Part shown: piece by piece, positions 8,804 to 17,200 of the stretch
How the letters are laid out: each line of letters begins with the position of its first letter
How positions within the stretch are numbered: the first letter of the stretch is position 1
DNA from: CADEDH01 sp963732695
Lineage (GTDB): Bacteria; Actinomycetota; Acidimicrobiia; Acidimicrobiales; SZUA-35
Direction: 5' to 3'
Length of the DNA: 64,000 nucleotides
Assembly (NCBI GenBank): GCA_963732695.1
Contig: CAVTAP010000008.1
Span: forward strand, 372,001 to 436,000
Program-made: the position numbers and the translations under genes
Notes under the pieces: model-generated
What the model saw: only the letters and a program-made list of their open reading frames with translations
Database searches by the model: none
What the model was told of the DNA's origin: nothing

Positions 8804-9749
8804 CACCGCCCCTCCGCCCGCCCCCGAGATCGACGCCGACCCCCTTCCCCCACCCCCGGGGCCGCCCGACGGTCGCCCGGCCCTGGTGTCGACCCGGGGC
8901 CTCACCAAGGTCTACGGCCGGCTCACCGCCCTCCACCACCTCGACCTCGACGTCCCCCAGGGCGCCGTCTACGGGATCATCGGGCCCAACGGGGCCGGCA
9001 AGTCCACCACCTTCGCCATCCTGTCCACCCTGCTCAAGCCGACGGCGGGCACGGCAACGGTGTGCGGTTTCGACCCCGTGCGCCAACCCAAGGAGGTGCG
9101 GCGCCGCCTCGGCTACATGCCCGACGTGATGGGCGTGTACGAGCGGCTCCGGGTCGACGAGTACCTCCAGTTCCACGCCGCCGCCTACAGCGTGCCCCGC
9201 AACCAGTGGCCCGAGCTGATCGAGGGTCTGCTCGAGCTGGTGGATCTCGACGTGAAGCGGGACGCCATGGTCGACTCGCTGTCCCGGGGCATGAAGCAGC
9301 GGCTGTCGCTGGCCCGGGCCATGGTCCACGACCCCGACCTCCTGATCCTCGACGAGCCGGCCTCCGGCCTCGACCCCCGGGCCCGCATCGAGTTCCGCCT
9401 GCTGCTGGCCGAGCTCCAGCGGCTGGGCAAGACGATCCTGATCAGCTCCCACATCCTGGCCGAGCTGCAGCAGATGTGCACCGACATCGCCGTGATCGAG
9501 GCCGGCAAGCTGCTGGCCGCCGGTACCCCCAACGAGATCCTGAGCCGGCTGGGGTCGTCGCGCCGGGCCACGGTCCGCTTCCTCGACGGCACCGAGGCCG
9601 AGTACCCGGTGGCCGACGAGGCCGAGCAGGCGGCGCTGTTGAAACGCCTGATGACCGAGGAGGAGGGGCGCGAGATCGTCGAGTTCAAGGTGGTCACCCA
9701 CGATCTGGAGGACCTCTTCCTCCAGATCACCGAAGGGATCGTCCAGTGA
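8796..9749 (+). CDS. ABC transporter ATP-binding protein
   Basis: This 317-residue ATPase has a Pro-rich N-terminal tail, then Walker A GPNGAGKS at 63-70, the signature LSRGMKQRL and Walker B LLILDEPASGLDP. The C-terminal part resembles the regulatory extension of the CcmA/NatA/GldA-type subfamily used by exporters of the ABC-2 class. Its ATG overlaps the restored stop of the upstream gene by eight bases, and its stop overlaps the permease start by four, so the three are translationally coupled. It energises the permease encoded next; the cargo is unknown. Confidence 0.92.
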   Translation: MTDTAPPPAPEIDADPLPPPPGPPDGRPALVSTRGLTKVYGRLTALHHLDLDVPQGAVYGIIGPNGAGKSTTFAILSTLLKPTAGTATVCGFDPVRQPKEVRRRLGYMPDVMGVYERLRVDEYLQFHAAAYSVPRNQWPELIEGLLELVDLDVKRDAMVDSLSRGMKQRLSLARAMVHDPDLLILDEPASGLDPRARIEFRLLLAELQRLGKTILISSHILAELQQMCTDIAVIEAGKLLAAGTPNEILSRLGSSRRATVRFLDGTEAEYPVADEAEQAALLKRLMTEEEGREIVEFKVVTHDLEDLFLQITEGIVQ

Positions 9750-10717
9750 GCGGCTTCGCCCTGCAGACCCTCAACCCGGTGCTCGACCGGGAGCTCCGCC
9801 AGCGCAGCCGTTCCCGGCGCTCGGTGGTGCTCCTCACCCTGTTCCTGGCCCTGTTGATCGGGGTGCTGTTCCTGGCCTACAAGGGCAGCGAGCAGACGGC
9901 CCAGTTCGGGGCCGACCCCATCACCGCCCTCACCGTGCGGGTGGGGCGCACCATGTTCGAGTGGGTGCTGGCCACCCAGATGGTGGTGCTGCTGTTCATG
10001 ATCCCCGGCATCAGCGCCGGGGCCGTGGCCGGCGAGCGTGACCGCCAGACGCTGGTGCCCCTCCAGGTCACGCTGATCGGGCCGGTGCAGATCTTCCTGG
10101 GCAAGGTGCTGGCCTCCAGCGGGTTCATCCTGCTCCTGGTGGTGGCGTCGACCCCCATCCTGGCCGTCCCCTACCTGGTGGGGGGCATCTCGCTGGCCAA
10201 CGTGGTGCGGGCCCTGGCCGTGCTGCTGGCCATCGGGTTCCTGATGGCCGTGATCGGGGTGTCGTGCTCGTGCATCTTCCGCCGCACCCAGACCGCCACC
10301 CTGGCCGCCTACGCCCTGGTGCTGGTCCTGGTGCTGGGCTCGCTGGTGGGCCTGGCCGTGCTGGCCGTGATCGACGGCAGCCGGGGCAGCGACACGGTGG
10401 AACCCCGCATCGTGGCCCTCTACCCCAACCCGTTCCTGGCCATCGCCGACGCCGCCGGTGAGATCGGCAGCCCCTCGAGCGGGCCATTCAGCCCGATCAA
10501 GGACCTGGTGCTGGAAGCCCAGCTGGGCCCGAACGTGCAGATGATCGACCGGGGCATCGCCATCGACCCCAACACCGGGCAGCAGGTGGAGGCGGAGGAG
10601 CTGACCGGCATGCCGCTGTGGGCCCGGTCGCTGCTGGTGCAGCTGGCGCTGGCGGTGGCCCTGGCCATCCCCGGGGTCCGCCGGCTCCGGGCCCCGCAGA
10701 AGGAACTGGTGGCGTGA
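9746..10717 (+). CDS. ABC-2 type permease
   Basis: The GTG start overlaps the ATPase stop (GTGA). The 323-residue protein begins NPVLDRELRQRSRSRR, the cytoplasmic entry typical of ABC-2 permeases, and then has about six hydrophobic segments (for example VVLLTLFLALLIGVLFLAY and FILLLVVASTPILAVPYL). An extracytoplasmic loop lies between the fifth and last segments. The GAVAGERDRQTLVPLQ segment is the usual family motif after the second helix. It forms the membrane channel with the ATPase encoded at 8796; gliding-type (GldF-like) relatives are found beside MoxR/DUF58 genes elsewhere. Confidence 0.9.
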   Translation: MSGFALQTLNPVLDRELRQRSRSRRSVVLLTLFLALLIGVLFLAYKGSEQTAQFGADPITALTVRVGRTMFEWVLATQMVVLLFMIPGISAGAVAGERDRQTLVPLQVTLIGPVQIFLGKVLASSGFILLLVVASTPILAVPYLVGGISLANVVRALAVLLAIGFLMAVIGVSCSCIFRRTQTATLAAYALVLVLVLGSLVGLAVLAVIDGSRGSDTVEPRIVALYPNPFLAIADAAGEIGSPSSGPFSPIKDLVLEAQLGPNVQMIDRGIAIDPNTGQQVEAEELTGMPLWARSLLVQLALAVALAIPGVRRLRAPQKELVA

Positions 10718-12350
10718 TGCTGGCCTTCCTCCACCGGATGCGCCGCCGCCTGCGGCTGGTGTGGGCCTGGGCCACTGCGGCCTGGGTGGCGCCAACGGTG
10801 GCCGGGGCGGCGCTGGCGGTGGTGCTGGTGGGCTGGCTCCGCCCCTGGGCCTGGCCCGAGCGGGCAGCGGTGGGCGTGGTGGTGGCGGCCGCGGTGGCCA
10901 TCGCCGCCTGGTCCGTGATCCAGCGGCTTCCCCTCCCGGTGGTGGCCCGGGCGGCCGACCGGGGCCTGGCCACGGCCGACTCGTTCGGCGCCGCTCTCCA
11001 GTTCTCCGACCTCGATTCCCCCTTCGGAGAGCGGATCCGGGCCCGGGCCGAGCACCTGGCCGGGGGGGCCCGCCCCGAGGAGGCGGCCCCGCTGCCCCCC
11101 GAGGGCCGGCGGTGGACGATCGCCGCCCTGCTGGGCGTGGCCGCCCTGGCCCTGGCTTTCGCCCCCAACCCCCAGGACGACGTGCGGGCCGAGCAGGCCG
11201 CCCTCCAGCAGCTGTTGGACCAGACGGCCGACCAGATCGACGAGCAGGCCGAGGCGGCGGCCGAGCAGCCGGGCAACGAGGCCCTGGCCGACGAGCTCCA
11301 CAACCTGGCCGACGAGTTGCGCCAGGCCGACAGCCTGGAGGAGGCGGAGCAGACCCTGCAGGAGGCCCAGGACGCCCTCGACGCCTCGCGGCCCCAGAAC
11401 TTCGCCTCCCAGCGCGCAGCGGTGGAGGGATTGGAGCGCAGCCTGGGCCAGCGGTCGCTGGGCCAGAACGCCCCGTCCACGGCCAACGCCGCCGAGCAGT
11501 TGGCGGCGGCCGCCGAGTCGTTGCCCGAGCTGTCGGCCGAGGAGCAGGCGGCGCTGGCCGAGCGGCTGGCCGACCTGGCCGAGACGCAGGCCGCCGGCAA
11601 CCCGGAGCTGTCCGACGCCCTGGCCGCCGCCGCCCAGGCCCTGGCCGCCGGCGACGTGGCCGGGGCCCAGGCCGCCCTGGGCGAGGCGGCGCTGGCTCAG
11701 GGCCAGGCGTCGGCCGCCGTGGCCTCCCAGCTCTCGGCCGATGCCGCCACCGCCCAGCTGGCCCAGGCCCAGGCCAACCTCCAGGGCCAGGGCCAAGGCC
11801 AAGGCCAGGGGCAAGGCCAGGGCCAGGGCCAAGGACAAGGCAGGGCCAAGGACAGGGTCAGGGGCAAGGCCAGGGCCAGGGCCAAGGACAAGGCAGCGGC
11901 CAAGGACAGGGTCAGGGTCAGGGTCAGGGTCAGGGACAGGGACAGGGACAGGGACAGGGCGGCGGAGCCGGCGGGCAGGGTGGCGGCAACGGTGCCTCGG
12001 GCCAGGTGGGCGGGGCGTCGGGCGGTACCGGCTCGGGCCAGGGCGGCGTCGGTCGCCCCGGCGGCACCGACCAGCCTCGGAACGACGCCAACGACGGCGC
12101 CACCATCGTCGATCCCGTCGCCATCACCGACGGCGAGGACCTGTCGCTGGGCGGCGCCAACAGCGGCGGCTCGCCGGGCGAGGTGGTGGGCAAGGGCGAC
12201 GGGCCCACCACGGCCGGCCCGGCCCGGGTGCCGCTCAGCTCGGTGGTGGGCGAGTACGCCGACCGGGCCACGGCCAGCGCCCAGCGCCAGCAGCTCCCGC
12301 CCAGCCAGCAGGAGCTGGTGGGCAACTACTTCGACCGGCTCAACCAGTGA
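10717..12350 (+). CDS. Membrane protein with coiled coil and Gly-Gln repeats (apparent frameshift)
   Basis: The ATG shares one base with the permease stop. The N-terminus has two membrane helices (about 15-65), then a further hydrophobic segment, a long Ala/Glu/Gln-rich helical region (residues 160-350), and a Gly-Gln dipeptide repeat. The printed frame breaks inside the repeat near 11841, where a single C seems to be missing. The other frame continues GQGQG, then a Gly-rich stretch and a C-terminal domain ending QELVGNYFDRLNQ. Such tails are typical of low-complexity DUF4175-like proteins found with MoxR and VWA genes. Restored length is about 544 residues. Confidence 0.75.
11782..11961 (+). 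repeat. CAGGGC/CAAGGC hexanucleotide array coding (Gly-Gln)n
   Basis: About thirty near-identical six-base units (CAGGGC, CAAGGC, CAGGGT, CAGGGA, CAAGGA) code for alternating Gln and Gly. The array is interrupted near 11841 by the loss of one base relative to the hexamer register, which shifts the frame. Internal duplications of larger blocks (for example GGCCAAGGACAAGGC, seen twice) show that it has expanded by slippage. Confidence 0.85.
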
Positions 12351-12390
12351 CCCGCCACGACCACGATCACCCCCGAGGAGAGAACGAGCG

Positions 12391-13386
12391 ATGACCCCCG
12401 AGCAGTGCGCCGAGACGGCGGCCGCCATCCGCACCGAGATCGGCAAGGTCATCGTGGGCCAGGCGGCCCTGGTCGACGAGGTGCTCCACTGCCTGCTGGC
12501 CGAGGGCCACATCCTGCTCGAAGGCGTGCCCGGCCTGGGCAAGACCATGCTGCTCAAGACACTGGCCGAGAGCCTCGACATGCCGTGGTCCCGCATCCAG
12601 TTCACCCCCGACCTGATGCCGGCCGACATCGTGGGCACCCAGATCCTCCATCAGGGGGCCGACGGGGCCCGGGAGCTCCAGTTCCGCCCCGGCCCGATCA
12701 CGGCCAACCTGGTGTTGGCCGACGAGGTGAACCGGGCCACCCCCAAGACCCAGGCCGCCATGCTGGAGGCCATGCAGGAGCGGGCGGTGACCGTGGCCGG
12801 TGAGACCCGGCCCCTGCCCCGCCCGTTCATGGTGATGGCCACCCAGAACCCGCTGGAGATGGAGGGCACCTATCCCCTGCCCGAGGCCCAGCTCGACCGG
12901 TTCCTGCTCAAGGTCCTGGTTCCGTTCCCGTCGGCCGACGATCTCGTCACCGTGATCGAGCGGACCACGGGCGCCACCGCCGCCAGCCCCAGCCCGGTGT
13001 GCGACGCCGAGCGCCTGCGCCAGATGATCGCCCTGACCCGGGAGGTGCCGGTGCCCGACCACGTGGTCCGCCACGCCGTGGACCTGGTGATCGCCTCCCA
13101 CCCCGACCAGCCCTCCGCCCCCGAGGCCGTCCGCCGCTACGTGCGCTTCGGCGCCTCGCCCCGCGGGGTGCAGGCTCTGATCCTGGCGGGCAAGGCCCGG
13201 GCCCTGATGGCGGGCCGGCCGTCGGTGGCGATCGACGACGTGCGGGCCATGGCCGCCCCCGCCCTGCGCCACCGCCTGGTGGTGGGCTACGAGGCCACGG
13301 CCGACGGCCGCAGCCCCGACGATCTGGTGGGGGCCGTGCTGGAGCAGGTGGGCGAGCCCCGCTCCGGCGTCCGGGGCGCGCCGTGA
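12391..13386 (+). CDS. MoxR family AAA+ ATPase
   Basis: The 331-residue protein is a typical MoxR ATPase, a chaperone-like machine that acts with VWA-domain partners. Walker A is GVPGLGKT (45-52), Walker B is LVLADEVNRA (about 107-116), sensor 1 is VMATQNPLEMEG, and the lid has the RYVRFGASPRG motif. The ATG at 12391 follows the ribosome site GAGGAGAG and lies 40 bases after the upstream stop. The open frame continues upstream only because of the frameshifted repeat gene. Its stop overlaps the DUF58 start by four bases. Confidence 0.95.
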   Translation: MTPEQCAETAAAIRTEIGKVIVGQAALVDEVLHCLLAEGHILLEGVPGLGKTMLLKTLAESLDMPWSRIQFTPDLMPADIVGTQILHQGADGARELQFRPGPITANLVLADEVNRATPKTQAAMLEAMQERAVTVAGETRPLPRPFMVMATQNPLEMEGTYPLPEAQLDRFLLKVLVPFPSADDLVTVIERTTGATAASPSPVCDAERLRQMIALTREVPVPDHVVRHAVDLVIASHPDQPSAPEAVRRYVRFGASPRGVQALILAGKARALMAGRPSVAIDDVRAMAAPALRHRLVVGYEATADGRSPDDLVGAVLEQVGEPRSGVRGAP

Positions 13387-14264
13387 CACCTCCCCTGGGC
13401 GACGAGGCGCAGCTCCTCTCGCCCCGGCTGCTGGCCCGCCTGGAGCGGCTCCAGCTCGTCACCCGGCGCCGCCTGGCCGGAGGGCTGGCCGGTGAGCACC
13501 GCTCGCCCCGCCACGGCTCGTCGCTCGACTTCGCCGACTTCCGCGAGTACTACCCGGGCGACGATCTGCGCCGGATAGACCTGAATGCCCTGGCCCGGCT
13601 CGACCGGCTCCTGGTGAAGTTGTTCGATGCCGAGGACGAGCTGACCCTGCGCCTCCTGGTGGACACGTCGGCCTCGATGAGCGGACCCAAGCTGAAGCGG
13701 GCGGCCGAGCTGGCCGCCGCCCTCGGGTTCTGCGCCCTGGTCCGTCGGGACGTGGTGACCGTGCACACCTTCCCCCTCGACCGCCCCGGCCCCCGGTTCC
13801 GGGGGCGGAGCGCGGCGGTTGGCCTGTTCCGCCACCTCGATGGCCTGGAGGCCGGGGGCGACACTCCACTGGTGGCGGCGGCCGACCGGCTGCTGGGCCA
13901 GCCCGGCCCGCCGGGGATGACCGTGGTGTTCTCCGACCTGTTGACGGCCGAATGGGACGCCGGCATCCGCCGCCTACCGGCCCGCCGGGGTGAGCTGGCG
14001 GTGGTGCACGTGCTGGAGCCCACCGACCTGGAGCCCGACCTCAGCGGCGACCTGGAGCTGGTCGACGCCGAGACCGGGGCCCGGTTGGAGGTGTCGCTCA
14101 CCGCCTCGGTGCTGGCCGACTACCGCACCCTGGCCCACCGCTGGGCCGACGACGTGGCCGGCCGGGTGCGGGCCACCGGCGGCACGTACGTCCAGGTGTC
14201 GACCGCCGACGACCTGGAGAAGGTGCTGCTGGGCACGGCCCGGGACCAGGGCCTCGTCCGATGA
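13383..14264 (+). CDS. DUF58 / VWA-like protein
   Basis: The GTG start overlaps the MoxR stop (GTGA). The 293-residue protein has the DUF58 signature HGSSLDFADFREYYPGDDLRR (residues about 44-64) and a metal-ion-dependent adhesion site DTSASMS beginning at D94. DUF58 proteins are the usual direct partners of MoxR ATPases. No membrane helix is evident, so it probably sits on the cytoplasmic side. Its stop overlaps the next start (ATGA). Confidence 0.93.
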   Translation: MTPPLGDEAQLLSPRLLARLERLQLVTRRRLAGGLAGEHRSPRHGSSLDFADFREYYPGDDLRRIDLNALARLDRLLVKLFDAEDELTLRLLVDTSASMSGPKLKRAAELAAALGFCALVRRDVVTVHTFPLDRPGPRFRGRSAAVGLFRHLDGLEAGGDTPLVAAADRLLGQPGPPGMTVVFSDLLTAEWDAGIRRLPARRGELAVVHVLEPTDLEPDLSGDLELVDAETGARLEVSLTASVLADYRTLAHRWADDVAGRVRATGGTYVQVSTADDLEKVLLGTARDQGLVR

Positions 14265-17200
14265 GCGTCGGCGGCTGGGGCCTGGCCAACCCGTGGGGCC
14301 TCCTGTGGTGCCTGCTGGCCGTGCCCATCGTGCTCCTCCACGTGCTGCGACCCCGCCGTATCCAGGCCACCGTGGCCGCCGTGTTCCTGTGGCGCCGGGT
14401 GGCCACACCGGTGTCGGCCGCCCGACCATGGCAGCGCCTGATCCCCAGCTGGCTGCTGGCGGCCCAGGTGCTGGCCGCCGTCCTCCTCGGCCTGCTCATG
14501 GCCCGCCCCGTCCGTCTGGGCGACCAGCTCCTGGCCGAGCACACGATCTTCGTCGTCGACGCCTCGGCCTCGATGCAGGCCAGCGACGGCACCCCCGACC
14601 GGCTGGCCGCCGCCACCGAGCGGGCCCGCGAGCTGCGGCGCCAGGTGCCGGCCGGCGGCCAGGCCAGCCTGATCGTGGCCGGGGCCGACGCCCGGGCCCT
14701 GGTCACCCGCTCCACCGACACCGACGCCTTCGACGCCGCCCTGCGCACGATCCGGGCCGCCGACGGGCCGGGCGACATGGCCTCCGCCTTCGCTCTGGCC
14801 GCCGGGCTCGACACGGGCGAGACCGACAGCCGGGTGGTGTTCGTGTCCGACGGCGGGGTCACCCCGGCCGACCTGCGGGCCGCCCCCACCGGCACCCGCT
14901 ACGAGGCCGTGGGCACGTCGGCCACCAACCGGGGCATCACCCAGCTCTCGGTGGAGCCGGCGGCCGAGGGCCTGGTGGCCCGGGTGGCGGTCACCCACTT
15001 CGGCGGCCCGGCGGTGGACCAGAAGGTGCGGATCGACGTCGACGGGGTCACGGTGGCCACCCGTGACATCCATCTCGACCCGGGCGGGGTGGCCAACCTG
15101 TCGATCCCCCTGGCCGTCACCAACGGGGCGGAGAAGGTGGAGGCCTTCCTCGACGGGGAGGACGCCCTGGCCCTCGACGACCGGGCGGTGGCCACCCTGG
15201 CCCAGCGGCCCGAGATCCAGGTCCTGTGGGCCGGGCCCGACAACCCCTTCCTGGAGGCCGCTCTCGCCTCGGTTCCCGGCGTGGTCGTCACCCGGGCCCC
15301 CTCGGTGCCGGCCGCCCCCGACCCCGCCATCGACGTGGTGGTGGCCGACCAGGTGGCCGTACCCGACGAGCTGACCCTGCCCGTGCTGGCCATCGCCCCG
15401 CCCGGCGGGGCCCGGGGCATCACGGCCGCCGGCACGGTCGAGCGGCCCGTCGTCACCCTCATCCGGGCCGAGGAGCCGCTGGTGGAGGGCCTCGACCTGA
15501 GCCAGGTGTTCGTGGCCCAGGCCCAGCAGCTCACCGCCCCGTCGGGGGCCGAGGTGGTGGTGGGGGCCGAGGGCGCCCCCCTGCTGGTTCGCACCGCCAC
15601 CCCCGCCCCCACCGTCTACTTCGGCTTCGCCCTCGACCAGTCGACCCTGCCCCTCGACGCCGCCTTCCCCATCCTGATCGACCGGTCGCTGGCCAACCTC
15701 AGCGACCTGGTGGCCCCGCCGGCCCGGCTCACGGTGGGGGCCGACCTCCCCATCGACCCCCGCCTGGAGGCGACGATAACGGCCCCCGACGGCACGGCGC
15801 AGACGATCCCGCCCGGCTCGTCGTACCCCCGGGCCGACCGCATCGGCTTCTGGCAGGTGGACCAGGGCGACCGCAGCGTGCTGGTGGCGGTGGGGGCGGC
15901 CCGGGGCGAGTCGGCCATCGCCCCCGCGCCCGACCTGCCGTTCGACACCGCCTTCGCCGGCCGGGGCCCCGCCCCCCGCCGGGGCGAGATCCCCTACCTG
16001 TGGCCCGTGATCGGGCTCCTGCTGGCCCTGCTGGTGGGCGAGTGGCTGCTGGCCCGGCGCCGCCTGGGTGTGGGACCCCGTCAATGGCGCACCGCCACCG
16101 GCTTGCGGGTGGCGGTGGCCGCCGCCCTGCTGGCCGTGCTGTTCACCCCGTCGATCACCCGCAAGGCCAACGACGTGGCCACGTTGTTCCTGATCGACGC
16201 CTCCGACTCGATGACGGCGGGCGGGCGGGCCCAGGCGGTCGACACCGTGCGCCAGGCCCTGGCCCAGCAACCCGACAAGAGCCGGGCCGGCATCGTGGTG
16301 TTCGGCAACGACGCCCGGCTGGAGACCCTGGTGAGCCGGGAGCCGGCATTCTCCGGGGTGAGCGTGGAGGTCGACCCGGCGGCCACCGATCTGGCCGCCG
16401 CCATGCGGCTGGGAGCGGCGGCCCTGCCGGCCGACACGAGGCGCCGCCTGGTGCTGATCAGCGACGGCCGGGCCACCACCGGCGACGCCGCCCAGGAAGC
16501 GGCCCGCCTGGAGGCCGACGGCATCCCGGTGGACGTGGTGGTGGTCGATCCGCCGGCCGGCACCGACGTGGCCGTGGGTGGCATCGAGGTGCCGTCGCTG
16601 GCCCGCAAGGGCGAACAGGTGACCGTGGACGTGCAGGTGACCGCCCCCCGGGACACCGAGGGCGAGGTGGTGCTGCGGCGGGACGACGGCACCGAGGTGG
16701 GGCGCCAGACCGTGCCGCTGAAGGCCGGGGCCAACACCGTGCGCTTCACCGACACCGCCTCCAGCGAGGGCGTGCTGCGTTACCAGGCCGAGGTCACCAC
16801 CAGCGGCGACGCGGTGAAGGCCAACGATCTGGGCTTCGCCGCCGTGCCGGTGGAGGGGGCCGATGCCGTGCTGGTGGTGGCCGGGCGCGACGGCGCCGGA
16901 GCCGGGCTGGTGGCCGAGCTCGGGGCGGCCGGGCTCACGGTGGCCACTGCCACCCCGGCCAGCCTGCCCGCCATCGACGAGCTCACCCGCTACGCCTCGA
17001 TCGTGCTGGCCGACGTCGACCGGCGCGACCTGAGCGACGCCCAGGTGTCCGACCTCACCGCCGCCGTGCGGGACCTGGGCCGGGGCATGGTGGTGCTCGG
17101 CGGCACCCATTCCTACGCCCTGGGCGGCTACCGGGACAGCGACCTGGAGCAGATCCTGCCGGTGGTGAGCGAGATCACCGATCCCCTGCGGCGCCAGACG

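Noticed and set aside
6378..9749. An apparent fusion of the membrane protein with the ABC ATPase
   Set aside because: The junction segment has wrong codon bias and the adjacent frame gives a natural end overlapping an ATPase start; a one-base error explains the open frame.
11782..11961. Regular repeats considered as a CRISPR array
   Set aside because: Six-base units without spacers that code for Gly-Gln inside a gene; no cas genes are present.
10618..13386. An apparent fusion of the GQ-repeat protein with MoxR
   Set aside because: The linker is an out-of-frame translation of the repeat and the following domain; moxR has its own ribosome site and ATG at 12391.
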